Below are positions 37,262 through 47,638 of a DNA stretch of 64,000 nucleotides, one piece after another. Each line of letters starts with the position of its first letter. Within the stretch, counting starts at the first letter, position 1. A model generated the notes under the pieces. The model searched no databases. It saw only the letters and a program-made list of their open reading frames with translations, and was not told where the DNA came from. Source of the DNA: Burkholderiales bacterium (GTDB lineage Bacteria; Pseudomonadota; Gammaproteobacteria; Burkholderiales; Burkholderiaceae_C); the NCBI GenBank assembly GCA_947453625.1, contig CANGHK010000013.1, positions 34,604 through 98,603 on the forward strand, read 5' to 3'. Made by a program: the position numbers and the translations under genes.

Positions 37262-38433
37262 TGATGAAGACGACAAAAACGCTTCTGTCCCGGGCCGGGG
37301 AGGGGTTGGCTACCCTTGGTGCGATGTTGGCAACCCAGGCCGCGATGGCCGGTGATCTGGCTGGGGGTCCGGCCAAGAATCAGATCGACCTTCACCCACC
37401 GGTGACGAAGATCGCAGCCGACATCCAGTCGCTGCACAACTTCATGTTGATCATCTGCCTGGTGATATTCATTGCGGTGTTCGGCGTGATGTTCTATTCC
37501 ATCATCAAGCACCGCAAGTCGGTCGGCCACAAGTCGGCCAACTTCCATGAGAGCGTCTCGGTCGAAATCGCCTGGACCATCGTGCCCTTCATCATCGTGG
37601 TCGCGATGGGCATGGCTGCCACAAAGACCGTGGTGGCGATGAAGGACACCAGCAACGCAGACTTGACGGTCAAGACCACCGGCATGCAGTGGAAATGGGG
37701 CTACGACTACCTCAAGGGCGAGGGTGAGGGCATTGGCTTCATCTCGACCCTGGATGTCGCGCAGCGCAACATGTCGGACTCCGGCAAGCCCTCAGGTGAC
37801 AACTACCTGCTCAAGGTCGACAACCCCTTGGTGGTGCCGGTCAACAAGAAGATCCGGATCATCACCACCGCCAACGACGTGATCCACGCGTTCGCCGTGC
37901 CGTCGTTGGGCATACAGCAAGATGCCATCCCCGGCTTCGTGCGCGACGTCTGGTTCCGGTCCGAGAAGGTCGGTGACTTCTACGGCCAATGCGCCAAGCT
38001 CTGCGGCAAGGAGCACTCCTACATGCCCATCCACGTGAAGGTGCTGTCGGCCGAAGATTACACGGCCTGGGTCTCGGGCAAGCAGAAGGAAATCGCCGCC
38101 AAGGCCGACGATCCTTCCAAGGTCTGGACGCTGGAGGCCTTGGCCGCCCGCGGCGAGAAGGTCTACAACGCCAACTGCGCGGTCTGCCACCGCCCCGATG
38201 GCCGCGGCGCCGGCCCGATCAAGCCGCTGGACGGCGCGGCGGTCGTCAACGACGCCGACAAGCTCAAGCAGGTGATGGTGCTGCTCAACGGCCAGAACAA
38301 CGGCGCGATGCCGTCCTGGAAGGCCTTGTCGAACACCGAGATCGCCGCGGTCGTCACCTTCACGAAGAACCACTGGTCGAACAAGACCGAACAGATCGTG
38401 CAGCCCGCGGATGTCGTCGCGGCGCGCAAGTAA
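37258..38433 (+). CDS. ctaC: Cytochrome c oxidase subunit II with fused cytochrome c domain
   Basis: CuA-bearing subunit that accepts electrons and passes them to subunit I. The 391-residue product has an N-terminal signal-like helix, two membrane helices ([20 protein letters not shown] and [19 protein letters not shown]), a periplasmic cupredoxin domain with the CuA ligands C245, C249, H253 and M256 ([12 protein letters not shown]), and a C-terminal cytochrome c domain with CxxCH at C307-H311 (CAVCHRPDG). The fusion makes this a caa3-like subunit II. It is preceded by DUF2244 with an ATGA overlap and followed by ctaD after 41 bp. Confidence 0.97.
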   Translation: MMMKTTKTLLSRAGEGLATLGAMLATQAAMAGDLAGGPAKNQIDLHPPVTKIAADIQSLHNFMLIICLVIFIAVFGVMFYSIIKHRKSVGHKSANFHESVSVEIAWTIVPFIIVVAMGMAATKTVVAMKDTSNADLTVKTTGMQWKWGYDYLKGEGEGIGFISTLDVAQRNMSDSGKPSGDNYLLKVDNPLVVPVNKKIRIITTANDVIHAFAVPSLGIQQDAIPGFVRDVWFRSEKVGDFYGQCAKLCGKEHSYMPIHVKVLSAEDYTAWVSGKQKEIAAKADDPSKVWTLEALAARGEKVYNANCAVCHRPDGRGAGPIKPLDGAAVVNDADKLKQVMVLLNGQNNGAMPSWKALSNTEIAAVVTFTKNHWSNKTEQIVQPADVVAARK

Positions 38434-38474
38434 CTTACTCGCATTTCCAGAACTGTCTGCTGAAAGGCACGTCC

Positions 38475-40103
38475 ATGAGCGCCGTCCTCGACCACCCCGG
38501 GTCTCACGACCACGATCACGACCACCATGACCACGGCCCGCTGCAGGGTTGGCGGCGCTGGGTGTTCGCGACCAATCACAAGGACATCGGTACCATGTAC
38601 CTGTTGTTCTCGTTCGCCATGTTCATGATCGGTGGCGTGCTCGCCTTGCTGATCCGGGCCGAACTGTTCCAGCCTGGCTTGCAGTTCTTCAACCCGGAGC
38701 TCTTCAACCAGTTCACCACGATGCACGGCCTGATCATGGTGTTCGGCGCGATCATGCCGGCCTTTGTCGGCTTCGCCAACTGGATGATCCCGCTGCAGAT
38801 CGGCGCGGCCGACATGGCCTTCGCGCGCATGAACAACTTCAGTTTCTGGCTGCTGATCCCGGCCGCGCTGATGCTGGTGTCGTCGTTCGCGATGCCGGGC
38901 GGTGCGCCTGCGACCGGCTGGACCCTGTACGCGCCGTTGTCGCTGCAGATGGGGCCGTCCATGGACGCCGGCATCTTCGCGATGCACCTGATGGGTGCTT
39001 CGTCGATCATGGGCTCGATCAACATCATCGTCACCGTCCTCAACATGCGCGCGCCCGGCATGACGCTGATGAAGATGCCCCTGTTCTGCTGGACCTGGCT
39101 GATCACGGCCTACCTGCTGATCGCCGTGATGCCGGTGCTGGCTGGCGCGATCACGATGACGCTGACCGACCGCCACTTTGGCACCAGTTTCTTCAGCCCC
39201 GCTGGCGGCGGTGACCCGGTGATGTACCAGCACATCTTCTGGTTCTTCGGTCACCCCGAGGTCTACATCATGATCCTGCCGGCCTTCGGCATCGTCAGCG
39301 CGATCATCCCGACCTTCGCCCGCAAGCGCCTTTTCGGCTACACCTCGATGGTCTACGCCACGGCGTCGATCGCGATCCTGTCCTTCATCGTCTGGGCGCA
39401 CCACATGTTCACATCGGGCATGCCGGTGACGGGCCAGTTGTTCTTCATGTACGCGACGATGTTGATCGCGGTACCCACCGGCGTGAAGATCTTCAACTGG
39501 ATCGCCACCATGTGGCGCGGTTCGATGACCTTCGAGACGCCGATGCTGTGGGCCGTCGGCTTCATCTTCGTGTTCACCGTGGGCGGATTCACCGGCTTGA
39601 TCCTGGCGATGGCGCCCATCGACATCCAGTTGCACGACACCTACTACGTGGTGGCCCACTTCCACTATGTGCTGGTGGCGGGTTCGCTGTTCGCGCTGTT
39701 TGCCGGCGTCTACTACTGGGGCCCGAAGTGGACCGGGGTGATGTATCCCGAGAGCCGTGGCAAGTTCCACTTCTGGGGCTCGCTGGTCACCTTCAACATC
39801 ACCTTCTTCCCGATGCACTTCCTGGGCCTGGCCGGCATGCCGCGGCGCTACGCCGACTACCCGATGCAGTTTGCCGACTTCAACATGTTGGCGTCCATCG
39901 GTGCCTTCGGTTTCGGCTTGATGCAGGTCTACTTCTTCGTCTTCGTCGTCGTCCCGATGATGCGCGGCAAGGGCGTCAAAGCCGCCCAGAGCCCCTGGGA
40001 ATCGGCAGAAGGACTCGAATGGGAAGTGCCTTCGCCGGCGCCTTTCCACACCTTCGAGACCCCGCCCAAGCTCGACATCAGCGCAACCCGCGTGCTGGCT
40101 TGA
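38475..40103 (+). CDS. ctaD: Cytochrome c oxidase subunit I
   Basis: Catalytic subunit with haem a, haem a3 and CuB that reduces oxygen and pumps protons. The 542-residue product has twelve membrane helices and the hallmarks [45 protein letters not shown] (with the His-Tyr pair) and [14 protein letters not shown] (haem and CuB His). The first 21 residues are His/Asp-rich ([15 protein letters not shown]), absent from most homologues outside this group and a possible metal-handling tail. A GAAAGG ribosome site precedes the ATG at 38475. The next open frame is a 39-residue protein after 14 bp. Confidence 0.97.
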   Translation: MSAVLDHPGSHDHDHDHHDHGPLQGWRRWVFATNHKDIGTMYLLFSFAMFMIGGVLALLIRAELFQPGLQFFNPELFNQFTTMHGLIMVFGAIMPAFVGFANWMIPLQIGAADMAFARMNNFSFWLLIPAALMLVSSFAMPGGAPATGWTLYAPLSLQMGPSMDAGIFAMHLMGASSIMGSINIIVTVLNMRAPGMTLMKMPLFCWTWLITAYLLIAVMPVLAGAITMTLTDRHFGTSFFSPAGGGDPVMYQHIFWFFGHPEVYIMILPAFGIVSAIIPTFARKRLFGYTSMVYATASIAILSFIVWAHHMFTSGMPVTGQLFFMYATMLIAVPTGVKIFNWIATMWRGSMTFETPMLWAVGFIFVFTVGGFTGLILAMAPIDIQLHDTYYVVAHFHYVLVAGSLFALFAGVYYWGPKWTGVMYPESRGKFHFWGSLVTFNITFFPMHFLGLAGMPRRYADYPMQFADFNMLASIGAFGFGLMQVYFFVFVVVPMMRGKGVKAAQSPWESAEGLEWEVPSPAPFHTFETPPKLDISATRVLA

Positions 40104-40117
40104 CCCCGGGCCGCACG

Positions 40118-40237
40118 ATGTCGGATCAAGCTGACCCGCAACGCCGGGCGCGACTGAAGATGGCGTTGGTGCTGGCGTCGGTGGCGCTGGTGTTCTTCGT
40201 CGGGTTCGTCGCCAAAGTCGTGCTGTTCGGTCGTTGA
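40118..40237 (+). CDS. Small membrane protein between ctaD and ctaG (oxidase small assembly protein type)
   Basis: A 39-residue protein, MSDQADPQRRARLKMALVLA onward, with a basic N-terminus and one membrane helix (VLASVALVFFVGFVAKVVLF). Small single-helix proteins in this exact position are annotated as cytochrome oxidase small assembly protein in beta-proteobacteria. The ATG is 14 bp after the ctaD stop and the gene ends 29 bp before the ctaG start. Support is positional plus the charge-helix pattern; no catalytic or metal residues are visible. Confidence 0.75.
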   Translation: MSDQADPQRRARLKMALVLASVALVFFVGFVAKVVLFGR

Positions 40238-40266
40238 ACAGCGGTCTCCGTGAGCCTGTCCTGACC

Positions 40267-40878
40267 ATGACATCGCTGTCGCTCGTCGCCCGGCTTCACC
40301 TCGACAACCGTCGCATGGTGGTCAAGCTCGGGGTCATCACGCTGCTGATGTTCGGCTTCGGCTATGCCCTGGTGCCGATGTACCGCACGATCTGCGAGCA
40401 ACTGGGCATCAACGTGTTGTCGGTCAGTGAGCAGGTGACGTCCGGCGCGGCACCGGCGCTGGCCAGCCGCAAGGCCAGCACCCAGGTCGACCTCACGCGT
40501 AGCATCACCGTCGAGTTCGACGCCAATGCGCGAGGGGTCTTCGAGTTCAAGCCGGCGGTCAGTTCGCTGCAGGTGCATCCGGGCGAGATGAACACCGTGA
40601 TGTACGAGTTCCGCAACATCCAGACCCGCACGCTGGCGGCGCAGGCCATTCCCAGCTATGCACCGATGCAGGCCGGCGCGCATTTCAACAAGGTCGAGTG
40701 CTTCTGTTTCAACGAGTATGTCCTCAAGCCCGGGGAAAGCAGGCATTGGCCGGTGGTGTTCTACGTCGATGCCAAGCTGCCCAAGGACGTGACCACGATC
40801 ACGCTGTCCTACACCTTCTTCGAGGTGCCGGGCAAGGTGGCCGGGCCGGTCGCGGTGATGGCGGGCAAGTCGTCATGA
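40267..40878 (+). CDS. ctaG: Cytochrome c oxidase assembly protein CtaG (Cox11 type)
   Basis: Membrane-anchored copper chaperone that delivers copper to the CuB site of subunit I. The 203-residue product has one N-terminal membrane helix (VVKLGVITLLMFGFGYALVP) and an immunoglobulin-like periplasmic domain with the copper-binding CFCF motif (C145, C147) in KVECFCFNE, plus YRTICEQLGIN and the LPKDVTTITLSYTFFE ending. A TTG start at 40234 would overlap the preceding small gene; the ATG at 40267 is the family start. It overlaps the DUF2970 gene start by four bases. Confidence 0.95.
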   Translation: MTSLSLVARLHLDNRRMVVKLGVITLLMFGFGYALVPMYRTICEQLGINVLSVSEQVTSGAAPALASRKASTQVDLTRSITVEFDANARGVFEFKPAVSSLQVHPGEMNTVMYEFRNIQTRTLAAQAIPSYAPMQAGAHFNKVECFCFNEYVLKPGESRHWPVVFYVDAKLPKDVTTITLSYTFFEVPGKVAGPVAVMAGKSS

Positions 40879-41105
40879 GCGACAGCCCCAAGAGCCCGGC
40901 GGCGCGCAAGGGCTCGTTGTTGCAGACGGCCAGTGCAGTGGCCTGGTCTTTCTTCGGCGTGCGTCGCTCGACCGACAACGCCCAGGATGTGGCCAAGCTC
41001 AACCCGGTCCATGTGGTCATTGCCGGCATCCTGGGCGCGGCGGTGTTTGTCACCGTGCTGGTCCTGCTGGTCAAGTGGGTGGTGGGCAGTGGCGTGGCCA
41101 CCTGA
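40875..41105 (+). CDS. DUF2970 family small membrane protein
   Basis: A 76-residue protein with a short soluble N-terminus (QTASAVAWSFFGVRRSTD) and one membrane helix near the C-terminus (VVIAGILGAAVFVTVLVLLV). DUF2970 proteins recur between ctaG and ctaE in beta-proteobacteria; the function is unknown, but position argues for oxidase assembly or stability. The ATG overlaps the ctaG stop (ATGA). The following 59-bp gap is AT-rich around 41130 and ends in a GAGGAG ribosome site for ctaE. Confidence 0.85.
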   Translation: MSDSPKSPAARKGSLLQTASAVAWSFFGVRRSTDNAQDVAKLNPVHVVIAGILGAAVFVTVLVLLVKWVVGSGVAT

Positions 41106-41164
41106 TCCTGCTGCCTGGCTGAATCCAATTTTTTGAATTTTAGGTTTCGAGGAGAACACAAGAG

Positions 41165-42049
41165 ATGTCCGCAGCGACGCCCCACGGGATCACTCCCTAC
41201 TATTTCGTTCCCAGCCCTTCGGGCTATCCGGCAATGGCCGCCCTCGGCCTGTTCTTCGTCATCCTGGGCGCCGGCCAATGGGTCAATGGCGCCGGTTGGG
41301 GCGCCTACTCGCTGATGCTGGGCCTGGCGGTCTGGCTGGGTACCTTGTTCGTCTGGTTCCGACAGGCCATCGGCGAGAGCGAGAGCGGCCAGTACTCCGA
41401 GCGCGTCGACGTGTCTTACCGCTGGAGCATGAGCTGGTTCATCTTCTCGGAGGTGATGTTCTTCGCCGCCTTCTTCGGCGCGCTGTACTGGGCGCGGGTG
41501 CATGCGATCCCCACCCTGGGCAGCCTGGACAACCAGATCCTCTGGCCCGACTTCAAGGCCCTCTGGCCCAGCGCTGGCGGCGGCATCACCGGCTCACCGG
41601 CTGGCACGGTCGAGCCCTTCGGCGTGATGGGCCCCTGGCCGGTGCCGACCATCAACACCGCGATCCTGCTGACCTCTGGTCTGACGCTGACCATCGCCCA
41701 CCATGCCTTGATTGCCGGCCACCGCGCCAAGACGATAGGCTGGATGTGGGTCACCGTGCTGCTGGGGATCACTTTCGTCGGTTTCCAGGCCTACGAATAC
41801 ATCCATGCCTACCACGAGCTCAACCTCAAGCTCACCTCGGGCATCTTCGGCTCGACCTTCTTCATGCTCACCGGCTTCCACGGCTTCCACGTCTTCGTCG
41901 GCATGTTGATGCTGTTGTTCATCACGCTGCGGCTGCAGAAGGGCCATTTCACCGCTGAACGCCATTTCGGTTTCGAGGGCGCGGCCTGGTACTGGCACTT
42001 CGTCGACGTGGTCTGGCTGGGCCTGTACTTCCTGGTCTACTGGCTCTGA
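41165..42049 (+). CDS. ctaE: Cytochrome c oxidase subunit III
   Basis: Third core subunit of the aa3-type oxidase. The 294-residue product has seven membrane helices and the family segments YYFVPSPSGYPAMAALGLFF, SWFIFSEVMFFAAFFGALYW (with the conserved Glu), TSGLTLTIAHHALIAGHR, QAYEYIHAYHELNLKL and FHGFHVFVGMLML, ending WHFVDVVWLGLYFLVYWL. The start is supported by GAGGAG about 10 bp upstream. It is followed by an intrinsic terminator at 42069-42096, so the ctaC-ctaD-ctaG-ctaE unit ends here. Confidence 0.97.
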   Translation: MSAATPHGITPYYFVPSPSGYPAMAALGLFFVILGAGQWVNGAGWGAYSLMLGLAVWLGTLFVWFRQAIGESESGQYSERVDVSYRWSMSWFIFSEVMFFAAFFGALYWARVHAIPTLGSLDNQILWPDFKALWPSAGGGITGSPAGTVEPFGVMGPWPVPTINTAILLTSGLTLTIAHHALIAGHRAKTIGWMWVTVLLGITFVGFQAYEYIHAYHELNLKLTSGIFGSTFFMLTGFHGFHVFVGMLMLLFITLRLQKGHFTAERHFGFEGAAWYWHFVDVVWLGLYFLVYWL

Positions 42050-42068
42050 TTTACCGCGCCAGCTGTCG

Positions 42069-42096
42069 AAAAACGCCGCCGCGAGCGGCGTTTTTT
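42069..42096. terminator. Bidirectional intrinsic terminator after ctaE and the twin-TM gene
   Basis: A perfect 9-bp stem AAACGCCGC/GCGGCGTTT with a 5-nt loop (CGCGA), followed on the plus strand by a T run to 42096 and on the minus strand by TTTTT. It ends ctaE transcription from one side and the twin-TM gene from the other. Confidence 0.9.
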
Positions 42097-42116
42097 GCTT
42101 GTCACGGCCTTGTCGG

Positions 42117-42338
42117 TCAGTTGCCGGTCGGCAGGCCGGTGGGATGGATCCATCCCATGAACCAACTGAAGAGCACGAACAGGAACAGGGCGATCGACAG
42201 CCCTACCCGCAGCGCCAGCGCGCGCGCCATCCGGCTGTCGCGTGTCGCCTTGCTGCCGTCCTTGCGCAGCATGAACAAGCCGGCCCCGGCCAGGGCCACC
42301 AACACCAGCATGAGTGCAATCACGATCACGGTTTTCAT
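42117..42338 (-). CDS. Twin transmembrane small protein (DUF2909 type)
   Basis: A 73-residue protein with two membrane helices (VIVIALMLVLVALAGAGLFML and LRVGLSIALFLFVLFSWFMGW) joined by a short basic loop (RKDGSKATRDSRMARA). Proteins of this pattern are encoded opposite surf1 and after ctaE in many beta-proteobacteria and are called twin-TM or DUF2909 proteins; the role is unknown. It is transcribed towards ctaE and shares the terminator at 42069-42096. Its start lies 15 bp from the surf1 start, so the promoters overlap. Confidence 0.85.
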   Translation of the reverse strand: MKTVIVIALMLVLVALAGAGLFMLRKDGSKATRDSRMARALALRVGLSIALFLFVLFSWFMGWIHPTGLPTGN

Positions 42339-42353
42339 GGGTGCTGATTATCG

Positions 42354-43154
42354 ATGGCGGGTTGGGGCATGCTGAGCCGCGGGCCATCGTCCCGGCCGTG
42401 GCTGGTGGCGGTCGCGGCGCTGCTGTCGGTGCTGCTGACGGCCCGCCTGGGTTTTTGGCAACTCGACCGGGCGCGGCAGAAACTTGACCTGCAGGCGCAG
42501 ATCACCTCGCGCACCGCGCTCGCGCCGGTGGCGCTGGCCGCGCTGGCGCGTGACGCTGCATCGGCCGAGGGCCAGTTCTACCGGCCAATCACTTTGCGCG
42601 GGCGTTGGCTGTCCGAGCGCACGGTGTTTCTCGACAACCGGCAGATGAGCGAGCGCCAGGGATTTTTCGTGGTCACGCCGCTGCTGCTGGCCGATGGCGA
42701 TGCAGTGCTGGTGCAGCGCGGCTGGAGCCCGCGTGATTTCAGCGACCGGACCCGGCTTCAGCCGCTGGCCACGCCGCGCGGCGAGGTGTGGGTGACCGGG
42801 CGCATCGCCCCGCCGCCGTCCAAGCTGTTTGCGCTGGGCGGCGCGGAGTCCGGTGCGATCCGGCAAAATATCGACTTGGCGGGTCTGGCCGCTGAAAGCG
42901 GCGTTGCGTTGCGGCCGCTGTCGGTGCAGCAGACGGGCAGCGCGGTGCTTGCCGATGCCGATGCCGCCAAGCCGGCGCTGGCGGTCGACGACGGCCTGTT
43001 GCGCCAATGGTCGGCTCCGGCGGTCGATGTCGGCAAGCACCATGGTTACGCCTTCCAGTGGTTTGCGCTGTGCGCGCTGATCACCGGCCTGTTTGTCTGG
43101 TTCCAACTGCTGCGACCCCGTGTCGCGCGATCTCCCGATGTCCGATCCCTCTGA
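42354..43154 (+). CDS. SURF1 family cytochrome oxidase biogenesis protein
   Basis: Inner-membrane protein needed for haem a insertion or oxidase assembly. The 266-residue product has a membrane helix at each end (LVAVAALLSVLLTARLGFWQ and YAFQWFALCALITGLFVWFQ) with the SURF1 hallmarks LGFWQLDRARQKLDLQAQI, RGRWLSERTVFLDNRQM, VLVQRGWSPRDF and HHGYAFQWFALC. An in-frame ATG at 42369 is also possible. It starts the second oxidase sub-operon: surf1, SCO-like, ctaA, ctaB, sco. The following gene starts 17 bp before its stop. Confidence 0.92.
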   Translation: MAGWGMLSRGPSSRPWLVAVAALLSVLLTARLGFWQLDRARQKLDLQAQITSRTALAPVALAALARDAASAEGQFYRPITLRGRWLSERTVFLDNRQMSERQGFFVVTPLLLADGDAVLVQRGWSPRDFSDRTRLQPLATPRGEVWVTGRIAPPPSKLFALGGAESGAIRQNIDLAGLAAESGVALRPLSVQQTGSAVLADADAAKPALAVDDGLLRQWSAPAVDVGKHHGYAFQWFALCALITGLFVWFQLLRPRVARSPDVRSL

Positions 43155-43854
43155 ACCGCTGGGCCTGACCGTGCATTCGCTGCCGCAGCCGGGCGTTGCC
43201 CTGACACGCCAGCGCGACAGCGGCCGCTTCAAGATGTTGATGGTGCTGCTGGTGTGTGCGGCGCCGGTGCTGGCCAGCTACTACACCTATTACGTCGCCA
43301 GGCCCAGCGGCGGCACGGCCTACAGCACGCTGATCCAGCCGGCGGTGGCCATGCCCGCGGTGGTGGCGCGCACGCTCTCCGGCCAGCCGCAGCCGCTGCG
43401 CGACCTGGTCGGGCAGTGGCAATTGGTGGTGGTCAGCGGGGGCGCCTGCGACGCGGTCTGCGAGCGGCGGCTGTTCCTGCAGCGGCAATTGCGTGAGATG
43501 GTCGGCCGCGAGGCCGACCGGGTCGAAAAGCTCTGGTTGCTGGTCGACGACGCGCCGGTGCCTGCGGCCTTGCGCGCAGCGATCGAGGCCACGCCGGCGA
43601 TGAATGTCCTGCGCCTGCCGCGCGCGGTGGCCGAGGCCTGGCTCAAGCCGGCGCCCGGTCAGGCGCTGGAAGACCATGTCTACATCGTCGATCCGCTGGG
43701 CGACTGGATGATGCGCGCCCCGCCGCAGGCCGACCCGGCCAAGCTCAAGCGCGATGTCGAGCGCCTGCTGCGGGCCTCTGCCGGTTGGGACAAGGCCGGA
43801 CGCCAGACGCTGATCGCGGCGCCGCCGGCTGCTGGCGTCTCGCCCAAGCCCTGA
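43138..43854 (+). CDS. SCO-like membrane-anchored protein with CxxxC motif
   Basis: A 238-residue protein between surf1 and ctaA, unrecognised by name; equivalents in Burkholderiales are usually labelled hypothetical or oxidase-related. It has one membrane helix near residues 33-53 (MLMVLLVCAAPVLASYYTYY) and a soluble domain of thioredoxin-like length. Two features match SCO copper proteins: a CxxxC pair (C104, C108 in SGGACDAVCERRLF) and a later His followed by a hydrophobic-Asp-Pro turn (H180 in EDHVYIVDPLGD), aligning with the DHTxxxYxxDxxG segment of SCO. A copper or thiol role in oxidase assembly is therefore inferred. It overlaps surf1 by 17 bp. Confidence 0.72.
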   Translation: MSDPSEPLGLTVHSLPQPGVALTRQRDSGRFKMLMVLLVCAAPVLASYYTYYVARPSGGTAYSTLIQPAVAMPAVVARTLSGQPQPLRDLVGQWQLVVVSGGACDAVCERRLFLQRQLREMVGREADRVEKLWLLVDDAPVPAALRAAIEATPAMNVLRLPRAVAEAWLKPAPGQALEDHVYIVDPLGDWMMRAPPQADPAKLKRDVERLLRASAGWDKAGRQTLIAAPPAAGVSPKP

Positions 43855-43864
43855 TCTCGCCGCC

Positions 43865-45046
43865 ATGCCCACCTCGGCCTTGTCCGATCTGCCGCCGCTG
43901 CTGCGCCTGGCCTTGCTGGCCGGCGCGGTCGCGCTGCTGCCGCTGTCGTGGTGGTGGTTGCGCCAGCGCGGCGCCTCGGTCAATGCCCGGCTGGCGGCGC
44001 TGACCGCGTTGACGCTGTTCCTGACCTTCGACCTGATCGTTTTCGGCGCCTTCACGCGGCTGACCGATTCCGGCCTGGGCTGCCCGGACTGGCCGGGTTG
44101 CTACGGCCAGGCCAGCCCGCTGGGCGCGCGCGGCGACATCCATGCCGCGCAGGTGGCGCTGCCCAGCGGCCCGGTCACGGCCGCCAAGGCCTGGATAGAG
44201 ATGATCCACCGCTACCTGGCGATGACGGTGGGGCTGTTGATCGCACTGGCCGCGGTGGTGGGCTGGCGCGCCCGCGCAGTGCTGCCGCATTCGCCCTGGT
44301 GGGCCACGCTGACGCTGGCCTGGGTGGTGGTGCAGGGGCTGTTCGGCAAGTACACCGTCACGCTCAAGCTCTACCCGGCCATCGTCACGCTGCACCTGCT
44401 GGGCGCGCTGGTGTTGCTCGCGCTGCTGGTGCTGCAGCATGAATCTTTCCGCGACCGGCCGCTGCCCGTGGCGGCCCGCCCGGTGGCCGCCGGCTGGGTG
44501 GCCGCCGTGCTGGCCGTGCTGACGCTGCAGATCGCGCTGGGCGGCTGGGTCAGCACCAACTACGCCGTGCTCGCCTGCACCGGGTTCCCGGCCTGCAATG
44601 GTCAGTGGTGGCCGGCGATGGATGGTGGCGCCGGTTTCACGCTGCTGCGCGAACTGGGCCGCATGGCCGGGCCTGCCGAGGCCGGCGCCTACCTGCCTTT
44701 CGAGGCGCTGGTGGCCATCCACATGGCGCACCGCCTGTTCGCCCTCGTGGCCTTGACGGCCTTGGCCGGGCTGGCCTGGCGACTCTTGCGCTGCCCCGAG
44801 GCTGCGGCGCGGCGTTATGGCCTGGCGCTGGCCGCACTGCTGCTGCTGCAGGCCGCCAGCGGTCTGTCCAACGTCGTGCTGGGCTGGCCGATTGCCGGCG
44901 CGCTGGCGCACAGCGCGGGCGCCGCCGGTCTGGTGGCGGTGCTGACCTCGCTCTGGGCGCGCAGCCGCGCCGCGGGCGAGCGGCTGTCTCGCGCTTCCCC
45001 TGCTTCCCCTCGCGCTGGTGGCCTCGACGGCCGCCGCGCGGCCTAG
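43865..45046 (+). CDS. ctaA: Haem A synthase
   Basis: Membrane enzyme that oxidises the C8 methyl of haem O to give haem A for the oxidase. The 393-residue product has eight membrane helices with the conserved haem-site segments [68 protein letters not shown] (paired Cys) and [13 protein letters not shown]. It follows the SCO-like gene by 10 bp and precedes ctaB, whose product makes haem O, so the whole haem O/haem A route is encoded here. Confidence 0.95.
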   Translation: MPTSALSDLPPLLRLALLAGAVALLPLSWWWLRQRGASVNARLAALTALTLFLTFDLIVFGAFTRLTDSGLGCPDWPGCYGQASPLGARGDIHAAQVALPSGPVTAAKAWIEMIHRYLAMTVGLLIALAAVVGWRARAVLPHSPWWATLTLAWVVVQGLFGKYTVTLKLYPAIVTLHLLGALVLLALLVLQHESFRDRPLPVAARPVAAGWVAAVLAVLTLQIALGGWVSTNYAVLACTGFPACNGQWWPAMDGGAGFTLLRELGRMAGPAEAGAYLPFEALVAIHMAHRLFALVALTALAGLAWRLLRCPEAAARRYGLALAALLLLQAASGLSNVVLGWPIAGALAHSAGAAGLVAVLTSLWARSRAAGERLSRASPASPRAGGLDGRRAA

Positions 45047-45065
45047 ACTCTTTCAGAATCTGCCG

Positions 45066-45977
45066 ATGACTGCCTCGATCGCCACGCCCCACGCCCCGGC
45101 CGCTACCCGCTGGCGCCAGTATTGGGTGTTGACCAAACCTCGCGTGGTGCAGCTCATCGTGTTCTGCGCGCTGATCGGCATGTTGCTGGCCGAGCCCGGC
45201 TGGCCGCGGCTGGGCCTCGTGCTGCCCGCCACACTGGGCATCTGGCTGGTGTCGGGCGCGGCGGCGGCCTTCAACTGCCTGGTCGAGCAGGCCATAGACA
45301 GCAAGATGGCGCGCACCGCCTGGCGTCCCACCGCCAAGGGTGAGTTGAGCAATCGCCAGGCGCTGGTGTTCTCGGCGCTGATGTGCGGCGCCGGTAGCGC
45401 GGTGCTCTACTGGTTCGTCAATCCGCTGACGATGTGGTTGACCTTCGCCACCTTCGTCGGCTACGCGGTGATCTACACCGTGGTGCTCAAGCCGATGACG
45501 CCGCAGAACATCGTGATCGGCGGCGCCTCGGGCGCGATGCCGCCGGTGCTGGGCTGGGCAGCGATGCGCGGCGATGTCGGCCCCGAGGCGGTGGCGCTGT
45601 GCCTGATCATCTTCCTCTGGACGCCGCCGCATTTCTGGGCCCTGGCGCTGTACCGGGTCGAGGATTACCGCCGCTCCGGCCTGCCCATGCTGCCGGTCAC
45701 GCATGGCTCGGACTTCACCCGGCTCAACGTGCTGCTCTACACCCTGGTGCTGTTCGCCGCCACGCTGCTGCCCTTCGTCATCGGCATGAGCGGCTGGCTC
45801 TACCTGGCCAGCGCGGTGGTGCTGGGCGTCTGGTTCATCGCCTATGGCTGGCTGCTGTGGCGCGCTTACAGCGACGCGCTGGCGCGCAAGACCTTCCGCT
45901 TTTCCATCCTGCACCTGTCGCTGCTGTTCGCAGCGCTGCTGCTCGACCATTACCTGATGCCCTGGTTCCAAGGATGA
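45066..45977 (+). CDS. ctaB: Protohaem IX farnesyltransferase (haem O synthase)
   Basis: Adds a farnesyl group to haem B, giving haem O. The 303-residue product has the UbiA-fold, eight to nine membrane helices and the two Asp-containing motifs: [20 protein letters not shown] near residue 75 and [15 protein letters not shown] near residue 200, along with [20 protein letters not shown] and [12 protein letters not shown]. The ATG at 45066 is chosen because an earlier in-frame start (45018) falls inside ctaA without family support. Its stop overlaps the sco start by four bases (ATGA). Confidence 0.95.
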   Translation: MTASIATPHAPAATRWRQYWVLTKPRVVQLIVFCALIGMLLAEPGWPRLGLVLPATLGIWLVSGAAAAFNCLVEQAIDSKMARTAWRPTAKGELSNRQALVFSALMCGAGSAVLYWFVNPLTMWLTFATFVGYAVIYTVVLKPMTPQNIVIGGASGAMPPVLGWAAMRGDVGPEAVALCLIIFLWTPPHFWALALYRVEDYRRSGLPMLPVTHGSDFTRLNVLLYTLVLFAATLLPFVIGMSGWLYLASAVVLGVWFIAYGWLLWRAYSDALARKTFRFSILHLSLLFAALLLDHYLMPWFQG

Positions 45978-46606
45978 CCATGCTCCAGACCCTGACCCGC
46001 CGCAGCGTGCTGCTTCGGATGGCCGCTGCCGCCCTGGTCGCCAGCATCGGCCTGCTCGCCGGTTGCGACGCTGCCGCGCCCAAGCCGGCGTTCAAGGCGG
46101 TCGACATCACCGGCGCCGAATATGCCCGCACGCTGGCCTTGAGCGATGGCGACGGCCAGCGCCGCACGCTGGCCGACTTCAAGGGCAAGGTGGTGGTGGT
46201 GTTCTTCGGCTACACCCAGTGCCCGGATGTCTGTCCGACGACGATGGCCGAGTTGGCCGAGGTCAAGCGCAAACTGGGGCCCGACGGCGCCAGGGTGCAG
46301 GGCATCTTCGTCAGCGTCGACCCCGACCGCGACAGCGCCGCGCTGCTCAAGGCCTATGTGGCCAATTTCGGACCCGACATCGTCGGTCTGCGCGGCAGCG
46401 CCGAAGAAACCCGGGCGGCGGCCAAGGAGTTCAAGGTCTTCTACGCCAAGGTGCCGGGCAAGACCGAGACCAGTTACACCGTCGACCACACCGCTGGCTC
46501 CTATGTGTTCGACATCCAGGGCCGGGTGCGGCTGTTTACGCGCTACGGCAGCGGCGCGCAGGCGCTGGCCGACGACCTGAAGATCCTGCTTGCTGAAAAG
46601 CCCTGA
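45974..46606 (+). CDS. SCO1/SenC family copper chaperone lipoprotein
   Basis: Thioredoxin-fold copper chaperone for the CuA site of subunit II. The 210-residue product has a lipobox (LLAGC, Cys31), the copper ligands C83 and C87 in [11 protein letters not shown], and H172 in [13 protein letters not shown], plus [11 protein letters not shown]. Its start overlaps the ctaB stop (ATGA). It closes the oxidase assembly sub-operon and is followed by an intrinsic terminator. Together with the SCO-like gene at 43138 it gives two CxxxC proteins in one oxidase locus. Confidence 0.94.
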   Translation: MTMLQTLTRRSVLLRMAAAALVASIGLLAGCDAAAPKPAFKAVDITGAEYARTLALSDGDGQRRTLADFKGKVVVVFFGYTQCPDVCPTTMAELAEVKRKLGPDGARVQGIFVSVDPDRDSAALLKAYVANFGPDIVGLRGSAEETRAAAKEFKVFYAKVPGKTETSYTVDHTAGSYVFDIQGRVRLFTRYGSGAQALADDLKILLAEKP

Positions 46607-46626
46607 CCAGAGACCGGCAGCCACAA

Positions 46627-46652
46627 GAAAGCCACCCTTGAGGTGGCTTTTT
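46627..46652. terminator. Intrinsic terminator between sco and rpoH
   Basis: A perfect 9-bp stem AAAGCCACC/GGTGGCTTT with a 5-nt loop (CTTGA) followed by further Ts; outer CCACA/TGTGG pairs extend the structure. It lies between the convergent sco and rpoH genes and can act from both sides. Confidence 0.88.
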
Positions 46653-46672
46653 CATGTGGGCGGTGCGTCCGG

Positions 46673-47599
<927 letters not shown>

Positions 47600-47638
47600 G
47601 GCGGTGTGTGACTGACCCTCAGTGGATTCGTTCCAAGA

